Shown: in pieces, positions 1 to 4,798 of the stretch
Layout of the letters: every line of letters begins with the position of its first letter
Numbering within the stretch: position 1 is the stretch's first letter
Made by a program: the position numbers and the translations under genes
Notes under the pieces: generated by a model
Database searches by the model: none
Told to the model about the DNA's origin: nothing
The model's input: the letters and a program-made list of their open reading frames with translations, nothing else
DNA from: UBA73 sp964364885
GTDB lineage: Archaea; Nanobdellota; Nanobdellia; Pacearchaeales; GW2011-AR1
Direction: 5' to 3'
Length of the DNA: 14,169 bases
NCBI GenBank assembly: GCA_964364885.1
Contig: CAYIOA010000020.1
Span: forward strand, 1-14,169

Positions 1-922
1 CTTTTAACGATTTATTGTTTCTATCAAAAAGGTCTTTTATCCAACTTACAAGAGACATTTCCCAGTCTTTAAGTGATTTAAGAATAACTTCTTCGCTTGG
101 TACTGCGTATTCTGCCGCCACAGAAGGCGTAGAGGCTCTTTTATCTGCAACTAAATCTGCGATTGTAACATCAGACTCATGTCCTATGGCTGATATTATA
201 GGTATTTTAGAATTAAAAATAGCCCTCGCTACAATCTCTTCATTAAAGGCAAATAAATCTTCAAAGGAACCGCCACCTCTAGCAAGTATTATAGTATCTA
301 TAGGTAACCTGTTTAACAATTCTATTCCTTTAGAAATACTATCCTTTGCCCCATCCCCTTGAACCAAAGATGGATAAATCAATATCTTTACGTGCGGATA
401 TTTATTTTTTATTATTTTTAGTATATCTTGTATAACTGCTCCTTCTAAAGAAGTTACAATTCCAATAGTCTTAGGATAAGTTGGAATTGGTTTTTTGTAT
501 TTTTCTTCAAATAAACCTTCCTTTTGGAGACTTTCTTTTAATTGTAAAAACTTAAAGTATAATTCTCCTCTGCCTTCTAAATTTATTTCTTCAACAACAA
601 TCTGATAAGCCGATTTCCATGTACCTATGCTTCCCCTTACAACAACTTTAACTCCATTCTCAATTTTAAAATTAAACTCTTGGTTAAAAATCACACACTT
701 TATCTCAGATTTTTCATCTTTTAGAACAAAATAGGTATATCCATTATTATGTAAGGTAAGATTAGAAATTTCTCCTTTAACCCAGATATTTTGTAAGCTC
801 TTATCGGAATCAATTATTCCTTTTATACGAGAGGTTATTTCATAAACTGAATTAATTTTGACTTCTTGCCCAATCTTATTTTCAGCAAGTTCAATTTTTT
901 CCTCATTTTTCGTTATATTCAT
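1..922 (-). CDS. xseA: Exodeoxyribonuclease VII large subunit XseA (partial, C-terminus off the window)
   Basis: XseA is the catalytic subunit of exonuclease VII, which degrades single-stranded DNA to oligonucleotides together with the small subunit XseB. Translating the minus strand from ATG 922 gives 307 uninterrupted codons to the window edge. An N-terminal OB-fold region (about residues 20-115) precedes the family signatures GRGELYF (117-123), LKESLQKEGLF (128-138), GIVTSLEGA (154-162), RGGGSFEDLFAFN (215-227) and GHESDVTIADLVADKRASTPS (starting at 247), the last carrying conserved His and Asp residues. The C-terminal coiled-coil region, usually another 100 or so residues, lies outside. 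An in-frame TAA upstream and no other nearby ATG fix the start. A TATA-like box at 944-950 would give a leaderless transcript. No xseB is visible. The family is mainly bacterial; identification is confident from the motifs. Confidence 0.96.
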   Translation of the reverse strand, partial: MNITKNEEKIELAENKIGQEVKINSVYEITSRIKGIIDSDKSLQNIWVKGEISNLTLHNNGYTYFVLKDEKSEIKCVIFNQEFNFKIENGVKVVVRGSIGTWKSAYQIVVEEINLEGRGELYFKFLQLKESLQKEGLFEEKYKKPIPTYPKTIGIVTSLEGAVIQDILKIIKNKYPHVKILIYPSLVQGDGAKDSISKGIELLNRLPIDTIILARGGGSFEDLFAFNEEIVARAIFNSKIPIISAIGHESDVTIADLVADKRASTPSVAAEYAVPSEEVILKSLKDWEMSLVSWIKDLFDRNNKSLK

Positions 923-943
923 ATTCGCAAGTGAGTATTATTC

Positions 944-950
944 TATAAAA
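944..950 (-). promoter_or_regulatory. TATA-like box of xseA
   Basis: On the minus strand this reads TTTTATA, centred about 25 nt upstream of ATG 922, the distance expected for an archaeal leaderless transcript. It lies between the rep stop codon (958-960) and xseA, so xseA probably has its own promoter rather than relying on read-through from rep. Confidence 0.5.
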
Positions 951-957
951 AACTATC

Positions 958-1866
958 CTAGACCATTCCTCCAGTATCGGCCCAGTAATTAATGTCTTTA
1001 GGAGGAGGTTTACTATTGAAATAAGCCTGAGCAAAATCATACTCTTCTGAAAGAGGAAAAACATATTGATATGCACATCCACAATCTGGACAAACTCTTC
1101 TTTTCTTAGCTGACTTTATCCCATATATTCCTTCTTCTTTTTTACCAAATGCAAAAAATAATCTTTCATGAAAAGTTGTCTTAAAGAATTCTGCTTTATC
1201 TTCATCAGATAACTCAAATGCACATCCAGCAACATAATTTAGAATGTATTTCAAAGCTCCTTCATGACTTCTTACTCGTCTAATATCCAAAATACCATCT
1301 CCTCCAGTACAATGTTTCCACTCTTGAACTAATTTAGAGTCTTCTTTAGTTTTCTTATGAGACTTCATGTCTAGATAACCAGAATCAACTATTAGATGAA
1401 AATGAGCGTTCCAAAGACCATCTTTTCCCCTTTTAGCGTGAAAACCGGCTACTCCCCCTTTAACTTTTTCTTTCCAATATACTCTATTTCTTAGTCTCTT
1501 ATAATCCCTATAAATCTTTTTTTTAGCTTCTCTTAAGCTCTTTTGATTTTTTATAGTTAGAGTAATAAATCTTAAACCTCTATCATAAATAGACCTTGCA
1601 ATTCTTTTAGATTTTAATACTCCTATGAATTTATTAAACAAATCCATAACTCTTATCTTCCCACATTTTGCACAGACTTTGTAATAACACCTCTTTTTGA
1701 ATCTCTTAAAGCTACATCCACAAAGAAAAGTATTCCAATTTTGACTACAGTTTTTTAATTTGCTAGCTTGTTTTATGTACTTCTCATCTTTAGACAACTG
1801 CTCACTTATTCTAGAATTAACAAGTAAAAGATCGCCTTCGGCGATCTCGAAGAATTTAGAAATCAT
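958..1866 (-). CDS. HUH-family rolling-circle replication initiator protein (Rep)
   Basis: This 302-aa protein looks like a plasmid Rep that nicks one DNA strand at an origin and stays bound through a tyrosine. The motif order fits HUH endonucleases: motif I FITLTIKN (100-107), the metal-binding His-Phe-His in NAHFHLIVD (153-161; H155, H157), and a motif III helix ALKYILNY with Y207 and Y211. A cysteine cluster (C49, C51, C60, C65, C68) and a C-terminal one (C259, C262, C264) probably bind zinc, as in Rep_1-like initiators. The start overlaps the stop of the upstream RHH gene by 4 nt (ATGA), so translation is coupled. No frameshift is seen and the protein may be active. The exact Rep subfamily cannot be fixed by eye; an IS91-like transposase is less likely given the size and the regulator upstream. 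Confidence 0.87.
   Translation of the reverse strand: MISKFFEIAEGDLLLVNSRISEQLSKDEKYIKQASKLKNCSQNWNTFLCGCSFKRFKKRCYYKVCAKCGKIRVMDLFNKFIGVLKSKRIARSIYDRGLRFITLTIKNQKSLREAKKKIYRDYKRLRNRVYWKEKVKGGVAGFHAKRGKDGLWNAHFHLIVDSGYLDMKSHKKTKEDSKLVQEWKHCTGGDGILDIRRVRSHEGALKYILNYVAGCAFELSDEDKAEFFKTTFHERLFFAFGKKEEGIYGIKSAKKRRVCPDCGCAYQYVFPLSEEYDFAQAYFNSKPPPKDINYWADTGGMV
1829..1847 (-). repeat. 8-bp hairpin inside the start of rep
   Basis: AGATCGCC and GGCGATCT form a perfect 8-bp inverted repeat around a 3-nt loop, within rep codons about 7-13. It is GC-rich for this AT-rich region. It lies 34 nt from the larger inverted repeat at 1881-1914, so it could belong to an origin structure or control rep translation. 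Confidence 0.6.
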
Positions 1867-2087
1867 ATAACTTGATTAACGCGAAATTTGGAGCTACGCT
1901 TATCCAAATTTCGCTCTCCTTTCAATAATTTCTCAAGAAGAAGTTCAATTCTAGTTAATTGGGAGCTTTCTCTAAGTTTTTGTCTACATAATTCAGAGAT
2001 ACTTATCTTTCTCTGTTTAGCTTCTCTCAAAAGAGCTTCATGAAGATCAGTTTCTAGGTAAAGGTGAATCTGGGCATTCTTTCCCAT
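1863..2087 (-). CDS. CopG-like ribbon-helix-helix DNA-binding protein
   Basis: A 74-aa protein with a typical ribbon-helix-helix layout: a short basic beta strand (about residues 4-11, NAQIHLYL), then helix A (ETDLHEALLREAKQRK) and helix B (SISELCRQKLRE), then a charged, possibly coiled tail. Such proteins bind DNA as dimers; in rolling-circle plasmids a CopG-type member represses the copG-rep operon, and the position directly before rep with a 4-nt overlap fits this job. I chose ATG 2087 because a strong Shine-Dalgarno GGAGGT lies 4 nt upstream; the frame extends to a TTG at 2099, but that extension contains the ribosome site itself. The last codons form a large inverted repeat (1881-1914). 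An antitoxin role is possible, but the partner here is Rep rather than a toxin. Confidence 0.82.
   Translation of the reverse strand: MGKNAQIHLYLETDLHEALLREAKQRKISISELCRQKLRESSQLTRIELLLEKLLKGERNLDKRSSKFRVNQVI
1881..1914. repeat. Perfect 12-bp inverted repeat, candidate double-strand origin or rep control hairpin
   Basis: GCGAAATTTGGA (1881-1892) and TCCAAATTTCGC (1903-1914) are exact reverse complements around a 10-nt loop, GCTACGCTTA on the plus strand. The element lies in the last codons of the RHH gene, 15 nt before the rep start codon. Rolling-circle origins often present the nick site in a hairpin loop close to copG/rep; the loop's CTACG also occurs in the pMV158-type nick sequence TACTACGAC, though five matching bases are weak evidence. 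It could instead limit rep translation in the mRNA. Confidence 0.7.
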
Positions 2088-2169
2088 TATTACCTCCAAT
2101 GAGTCTATCTATCGCCTTATCTAGCTCTTCTAACTTTGAAATGATCTCTTCGCCTATATCAGGGGTCAT
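2047..2169 (-). CDS. Possible 40-aa leaderless micro-ORF at the head of the replicon operon
   Basis: ATG 2169 opens a 40-codon frame ending at TGA 2047-2049 and overlapping the start of the RHH gene. The N-terminal part, with EEIISKLEELDKAIDRL, has heptad-like spacing and could form an amphipathic or coiled-coil helix; the remainder overlaps the RHH coding region in another frame and is less convincing. A TATA-like ATATAT (2190-2195) is about 23-26 nt upstream, as expected for a leaderless first gene, whereas the RHH gene has a Shine-Dalgarno site as an internal gene would. It may be a small regulator or just a leader peptide that brings ribosomes to the RHH site. No family is recognised. Confidence 0.35.
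   Translation of the reverse strand: MTPDIGEEIISKLEELDKAIDRLIGGNNGKECPDSPLPRN
2088..2098 (-). promoter_or_regulatory. Strong Shine-Dalgarno site of the RHH gene
   Basis: The minus strand reads GGAGGT (2098 down to 2092 region) followed by AATA and ATG 2087. It decides the RHH start in favour of ATG 2087 over TTG 2099 and implies a transcript that begins well upstream. Confidence 0.75.
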
Positions 2170-2187
2170 AGAAAAAAGAGAAAATAC

Positions 2188-2196
2188 AAATATATG
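2188..2196 (-). promoter_or_regulatory. TATA-like box of the rep operon
   Basis: The minus strand reads CATATATTT, centred about 23 nt before ATG 2169 and about 105 nt before the RHH start. It is the best promoter candidate for the micro-ORF/RHH/rep transcript. The intergenic stretch 2170-2286 is shared with the divergent 175-aa gene. Confidence 0.4.
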
Positions 2197-2275
2197 TCAG
2201 TTCTAAACCATTTTATGAGTAAAAACAGTTTTTATGGAGAAATTCTTGAATTGATTTAAAGTAATCCTAAAAGTC

Positions 2276-2281
2276 AAGGAG
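2276..2281 (+). promoter_or_regulatory. Shine-Dalgarno site of the 175-aa gene
   Basis: AAGGAG lies 5 nt before ATG 2287, a clear ribosome site that supports this start. A leadered transcript is therefore expected; the T-rich stretch near 2229-2234 is a possible but weak TATA region. Confidence 0.6.
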
Positions 2282-2286
2282 AAATA

Positions 2287-2814
2287 ATGGAATTAATAAA
2301 CAAGAATTCTATCAGAATTTCTCTTCAAGGAATTGCTAAACATATAAGAAAAGCCTTGGAGAAGAGAGCCATTGCCTACTTAGGCAATAAGGTAAATAAA
2401 AAAGATGCAAGATGGTTATTAAAAGAAAAATATAATGAAAGCTGGGCAGAAGATGCGCATAATATGTATTTGTATACTCCCTTAAGTGAGGATTTTTATA
2501 AAAGAATAAATAAAAAATACGGTAAAAGAGAACAAAATAAGAAATTAATCGATGAGGTAACTGAATTATATAGAATTATAGAAATTTCAGCTTATTTTCA
2601 AGAGATCAGTGTAATAAGCGATGAAGGACATAAAAAGATAACTGATTTTTACAAAAATAGGAATAAAGATGTAGATAAAATATTAAGAACGAGTCCTGTA
2701 ATGTGTTGGGTTGCCTTTAAAGATCTTGAAGGAATTGATTATAGCGAAGAAAAAAGCATTCCTAAAAATATTACTTATCCAATGATTGAGAAACTTAATA
2801 CTTTAATGAATTAG
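2287..2814 (+). CDS. Hypothetical protein, 175 aa, next to the rep operon
   Basis: I do not recognise this family. The protein is Lys/Glu/Tyr-rich, predicted soluble, with no signal peptide or membrane segment. The N-terminal 50 residues are basic (SLQGIAKHIRKALEKRAIAY and a following KKDARWLLKEK stretch), with alternating helices further on and a single Cys near residue 139 in MCWVAFKDL. The start has a good Shine-Dalgarno site. It is transcribed divergently from the RHH/rep operon across 117 nt, so it may be cargo of the same integrated element or an unrelated chromosomal gene. Coding is supported by frame length, ribosome site and a normal AT-rich codon pattern; function is unknown. Confidence 0.7.
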   Translation: MELINKNSIRISLQGIAKHIRKALEKRAIAYLGNKVNKKDARWLLKEKYNESWAEDAHNMYLYTPLSEDFYKRINKKYGKREQNKKLIDEVTELYRIIEISAYFQEISVISDEGHKKITDFYKNRNKDVDKILRTSPVMCWVAFKDLEGIDYSEEKSIPKNITYPMIEKLNTLMN

Positions 2815-2860
2815 TTTTTAGAAAATTATATAAACTAGCCAATCTTACATTTGTTATCAA

Positions 2861-2887
2861 TTAAAAAAGAGTCTCTTGGAAAGAGAC
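2861..2887 (-). terminator. Hairpin plus T-run terminator for the downstream YdjM-type gene
   Basis: Read on the minus strand, GTCTCTT, a 3-nt loop and AAGAGAC make a 7-bp perfect stem (2887 to 2871), followed by TCTTTTTTAA. It lies about 35-60 nt beyond the stop of the minus-strand gene ending at 2922. On the plus strand there is no T-run after the stem, so it probably serves the minus strand. Confidence 0.65.
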
Positions 2888-2895
2888 ATAATAGG

Positions 2896-2917
2896 GTTCT
2901 GCTCGGCAGGAGCATTT
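2896..2917. repeat. Copy 1 of a GTCT-type repeat after a YdjM-type stop codon
   Basis: The sequence GTTCT, then GCTC, then GGCAGGAGCATTT recurs without the GCTC at 3891-3908. This copy also forms a hairpin, TGCTC-GGCAG-GAGCA (2900-2914). Both copies begin at or within a few bases of the stop codon of a YdjM-type paralog, so they may be related 3' ends or traces of a duplication. Confidence 0.55.
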
Positions 2918-2921
2918 ATTT

Positions 2922-3467
2922 CTATATAAAGTCACTAATCTTATGTTTTAATTCCAAATAAATCAAATAGACTATTAATAGTCCTGCATCTAAACTTGGT
3001 GAAGCAATTTTTTCTAATGCCAGAGGAAGATAGCCAAAAAGATTCAATCTAACTGAATAATTAGAAAGTGGATAGAAAGGGATTATACTTCCATTAAATG
3101 AGGCATCGAGTAATAGATGTAAAAAGCTTCCTAAGGCAATCATTAAGAATATAACCCACAATTTTAATTTTTTATTTCTTAACTTTCTGATATTCCTAAA
3201 ATTAATAGTTATAAATGCTAATAAAACAAAAACCAATGGGACAAACAAAGTATGCATAAATGTTCTATGGACTCCATCAAATGTAAATCCGAAAAAATAC
3301 AAAATCCAAAATGCAGCAATATCTAAATCTGGCAAAATACCAGCTATTCCTGCTATTAAAACATAATGCAAAGGAAATGTTTTCTTATTCTTTTTTTTAA
3401 TATAGTAATCCCTGAATAAAGAAACAAAAATTAAAGGAATTAATATATGTGTGGCTGCTTGAGGCAT
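2922..3467 (-). CDS. YdjM/DUF457-family membrane-bound metal-dependent hydrolase, paralog 1
   Basis: A 181-aa integral membrane protein with the metal-ligand pattern of the YdjM (DUF457) family: H7 in ATHILI, LPDLD (45-49), HRTFMHT (67-73) and HLLLD (117-121). About four to five hydrophobic segments are visible (roughly 8-18, 36-60, 72-90, 103-120, 160-175). Members are described as inner-membrane metal-dependent hydrolases; the substrate is generally not established and I cannot add one. ATG 3467 is preceded by a TATA-like box at 3503-3510, giving a leader of about 13 nt with a purine-rich GAGAGATGA. A hairpin terminator follows at 2861-2887. It is one of two YdjM-type genes in tandem but the proteins are quite diverged. 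Confidence 0.85.
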   Translation of the reverse strand: MPQAATHILIPLIFVSLFRDYYIKKKNKKTFPLHYVLIAGIAGILPDLDIAAFWILYFFGFTFDGVHRTFMHTLFVPLVFVLLAFITINFRNIRKLRNKKLKLWVIFLMIALGSFLHLLLDASFNGSIIPFYPLSNYSVRLNLFGYLPLALEKIASPSLDAGLLIVYLIYLELKHKISDFI

Positions 3468-3502
3468 TTTTCATCTCTCTTTTTAACTATGCAGAAGTGC
3501 TG

Positions 3503-3510
3503 ATTTAAAT
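3503..3510 (-). promoter_or_regulatory. TATA-like box of YdjM-type paralog 1
   Basis: ATTTAAAT is centred about 40 nt before ATG 3467, predicting transcription from about 3480 and a short leader containing a purine-rich ribosome-site-like stretch. Confidence 0.45.
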
Positions 3511-3593
3511 ATTTGTTGGATTAATGTTTATATAAAATAAAACTTTATTATCGCTTTCTTGCTCGTTCGGGGCATTCACGCTTAAAGGAAACT

Positions 3594-3669
3594 ATGTTTG
3601 TATGTGGGTCTAATTAATAAATAAGTTCAGTTACACTTAGGGCAGGGATAATAAAGAATATACAAACAT
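3594..3669. repeat. 10-bp inverted repeat with 56-nt spacer
   Basis: ATGTTTGTAT (3594-3603) and ATACAAACAT (3660-3669) are exact reverse complements. The arms could form the closing stem of a 76-nt structured RNA or be the ends of a small element; the spacer holds GGGCAGGGATAA but no recognisable gene. Confidence 0.5.
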
Positions 3670-3776
3670 TATAAGAAAATACAATGAATTGCAAGGAAGG
3701 ATTATAAAACTAAAAGAATGAAAGCGCTACAATACCCTCCTACTGGTCTATCCCAACCACATTAAGCAATTGGGCA

Positions 3777-3799
3777 CCTTTCGGAATCCGTTCGAGAGG
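3777..3799. repeat. 7-bp hairpin in the gene-free stretch
   Basis: CCTTTCG and CGAGAGG pair (with one G-T) around a 9-nt loop. It is in the most GC-rich part of the gene-free stretch. Confidence 0.4.
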
Positions 3800-3815
3800 G
3801 ATTTTATATGTAACA

Positions 3816-3837
3816 ATAGTAGTAGTATTATTACTAT
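3816..3837. repeat. 9-bp A/T hairpin with tetraloop
   Basis: ATAGTAGTA, loop GTAT, TATTACTAT form a 9-bp stem with one G-T pair. It lies about 70-90 nt beyond the stop of the minus-strand gene ending at 3908, but no T-run follows on that strand, so a terminator role is unproven. Confidence 0.45.
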
Positions 3838-3890
3838 CCATATAAATCTTTCGGTAATGCTGATTCCTTAGCAGGATAGTGACAAGGCAA

Positions 3891-3908
3891 GTTCTGGCAG
3901 GAGCATTT
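3891..3908. repeat. Copy 2 of the repeat after a YdjM-type stop codon
   Basis: GTTCT directly joined to GGCAGGAGCATTT; compared with copy 1 (2896-2917) it lacks four bases, GCTC. It abuts the stop codon of YdjM-type paralog 2. Confidence 0.55.
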
Positions 3909-4357
3909 TAAATAAACAACTTAACAAGGAGAGCTGCATCTACAATTAACAAAGTGAAGAAAACAGCGGACTCGATTCTGCCTCCCGTAACTATTTTTCC
4001 GGATGAAGAAAACTTGAGGGGCCAGAGAGGCCTGATTCCTTGATTAGTAAAACTATCTGCAAATAAATGAAAAGAATACCCTAGAAAAAAAGGAAATGCG
4101 AGAATTGGATAATAAAATGAGAGGAGTATTGTCAGTGGGATGCAAACTGTGTAGCTATGAATAACTCCCCTATGATGAACTAGCATCTGCAAAGGTCTAA
4201 ATATTTTGTTTTTTCCTAATGTCGAAAATCCCGAATCAATATCGGGGAGAAGAGTTGCTAGAATGACGACACTAAGAAATATTGCCTTATTTTTCATGTG
4301 GGGGAGAAAATAAAGAGCGGCAGCAAAACCGATTGCGAGATGGGTTCTTTTTAACAT
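3908..4357 (-). CDS. YdjM/DUF457-family membrane-bound metal-dependent hydrolase, paralog 2
   Basis: A 149-aa membrane protein with the YdjM/DUF457 signature: MLKRTHLAIG at the start (H6), LPDID (37-41), HHRGVIHS (61-68) and HLFAD (97-101) followed by NQGIRPLWP. These His/Asp residues are the family's likely metal ligands. Hydrophobic segments are at about 8-18, 24-37, 70-98 and 130-147. I chose ATG 4357 although the frame extends to TTG 4372: a TTTAAA box at 4381-4386 is centred about 26 nt upstream of ATG 4357, so TTG 4372 would lie upstream of transcription, and THLAIG near the start is family-typical. It is divergent from the cupin gene across 87 nt. Substrate is unknown. Confidence 0.85.
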   Translation of the reverse strand: MLKRTHLAIGFAAALYFLPHMKNKAIFLSVVILATLLPDIDSGFSTLGKNKIFRPLQMLVHHRGVIHSYTVCIPLTILLSFYYPILAFPFFLGYSFHLFADSFTNQGIRPLWPLKFSSSGKIVTGGRIESAVFFTLLIVDAALLVKLFI

Positions 4358-4380
4358 TTCTATGCCAGACAAACAAATGA

Positions 4381-4386
4381 TTTAAA
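4381..4386 (-). promoter_or_regulatory. TATA box of YdjM-type paralog 2
   Basis: TTTAAA, palindromic, centred at 4383.5, predicts a transcript start at about 4357, the A of the chosen ATG. This decides the start codon. Confidence 0.55.
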
Positions 4387-4407
4387 TTTATTCTTTTTGC
4401 GTTTTGT

Positions 4408-4423
4408 GGGAAAGTAATTTAAA
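4408..4423 (+). promoter_or_regulatory. BRE/TATA promoter of the cupin-GH130 operon
   Basis: GGGAAAGTAA (BRE-like) runs directly into TTTAAA (4418-4423), whose centre is 25 nt before ATG 4445, predicting a leaderless transcript. The GAAAG element and the TTAGTTGTA stretch near the start recur in the promoters of the next two island genes. Confidence 0.6.
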
Positions 4424-4444
4424 CTAATTTTTCTTAGTTGTATT

Positions 4445-4786
4445 ATGAAGAAGTATGCTGAAAAAAGACCCTGGGGCGGGTTTGAGAGATTTACGCTGAA
4501 CGAGAAATCCAGCGTAAAAATTTTATCAATAAAACCTGGGGCGAAATTAAGCTTGCAGAAACATAAGCATAGAAGCGAATTTTGGAAAATATTGGACAAT
4601 TCTGTTCGGGTTAGTGTAGGAAACAGGTCGTGGCTGGCAAAGAAGGGAGAGGAGATTATGGTTCCTAAAGGAGCATTGCATAGAATTGAAGGGTATCTGA
4701 GACTAGCTCGTATCTTGGAGATATCTTTCGGCAAATTTGATGAAAACGATGTTGTGAGAATTAAAGATATTTATGGGAGAGTTTAG
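4445..4786 (+). CDS. Mannose-6-phosphate isomerase type II, stand-alone cupin domain
   Basis: A 113-aa single-domain cupin matching the C-terminal phosphomannose-isomerase domain of bifunctional ManC/AlgA proteins, without the GDP-mannose pyrophosphorylase domain. Signature residues are RPWGGFERF (8-16), SIKPGAKLSLQKHKHRSEFW (28-47, metal ligands H40, H42, E45), VPKGALHRIEG (73-83, H79) and the closing DIYGR. Family chemistry is interconversion of fructose-6-phosphate and mannose-6-phosphate, in the cytoplasm. It heads the glycan island, with a leaderless-type promoter, and GH130 follows after 12 nt. This supplies or recovers mannose phosphate and points to mannose in the glycan; binding of another sugar phosphate cannot be excluded for a stand-alone cupin. 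Confidence 0.85.
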   Translation: MKKYAEKRPWGGFERFTLNEKSSVKILSIKPGAKLSLQKHKHRSEFWKILDNSVRVSVGNRSWLAKKGEEIMVPKGALHRIEGYLRLARILEISFGKFDENDVVRIKDIYGRV

Positions 4787-4788
4787 GC

Positions 4789-4794
4789 AAGGAG
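4789..4794 (+). promoter_or_regulatory. Shine-Dalgarno site of the GH130 gene
   Basis: AAGGAG lies 4 nt before ATG 4799, in the 12-nt gap after the cupin stop codon. It indicates an operon-internal start in contrast to the leaderless neighbours. Confidence 0.65.
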
Positions 4795-4798
4795 TAAA

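Larger units (their letters stand above)
3468..3907. other. 440-nt gene-free stretch with several inverted repeats, possible structured RNA
   Basis: No convincing open frame is found on either strand between the two YdjM-type genes. Patches are more GC-rich than the surroundings (about 3552-3590, 3723-3800). It contains a 10-bp inverted repeat ATGTTTGTAT/ATACAAACAT (3594-3603, 3660-3669), a 7-bp hairpin (3777-3799), a 9-bp hairpin (3816-3837) and a 6-bp hairpin TGCTGA-TTCC-TTAGCA (3858-3873). It may be a non-coding RNA, a long 3' untranslated region of paralog 2, or remnants of a mobile element. No tRNA cloverleaf was found. Confidence 0.45.

Noticed and set aside
15..362. Plus-strand open frame of 115 codons
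   Set aside because: It is antisense to the well-supported XseA catalytic domain and shows no recognisable protein features.
2088..2099. TTG start four codons upstream for the RHH gene
   Set aside because: The added codons are the Shine-Dalgarno GGAGGT and spacer of ATG 2087.
2241..2256. TTCTTGAATTGA as a pC194/pUB110-type nick site (CTTGATA)
   Set aside because: Only partial match, no hairpin around it, and such A/T-rich strings are common here.
3785..3803. GTTCGAG resembling a tRNA T-arm
   Set aside because: The stem AATCC/GGATT would enclose a 9-nt loop rather than 7, and no acceptor, D or anticodon arms are found nearby on either strand.
3723..3843. Possible 5S rRNA on the minus strand (CTCGAACGG, AGTAGGAGGG stretches)
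   Set aside because: The GGAGGGTATTGTAGCGC end has no complementary 5' partner within about 120 nt, so no 5S fold closes; kept only as unexplained structured sequence.
4358..4372. TTG start five codons upstream for YdjM-type paralog 2
   Set aside because: The TTTAAA box at 4381-4386 places transcription start at about 4357, downstream of this TTG, and the family start is at the ATG.
4360..4734. Minus-strand frame opposite the cupin gene
   Set aside because: The plus strand encodes an unmistakable phosphomannose-isomerase cupin; the opposite frame has no motif and also crosses the two promoters at 4381-4423.
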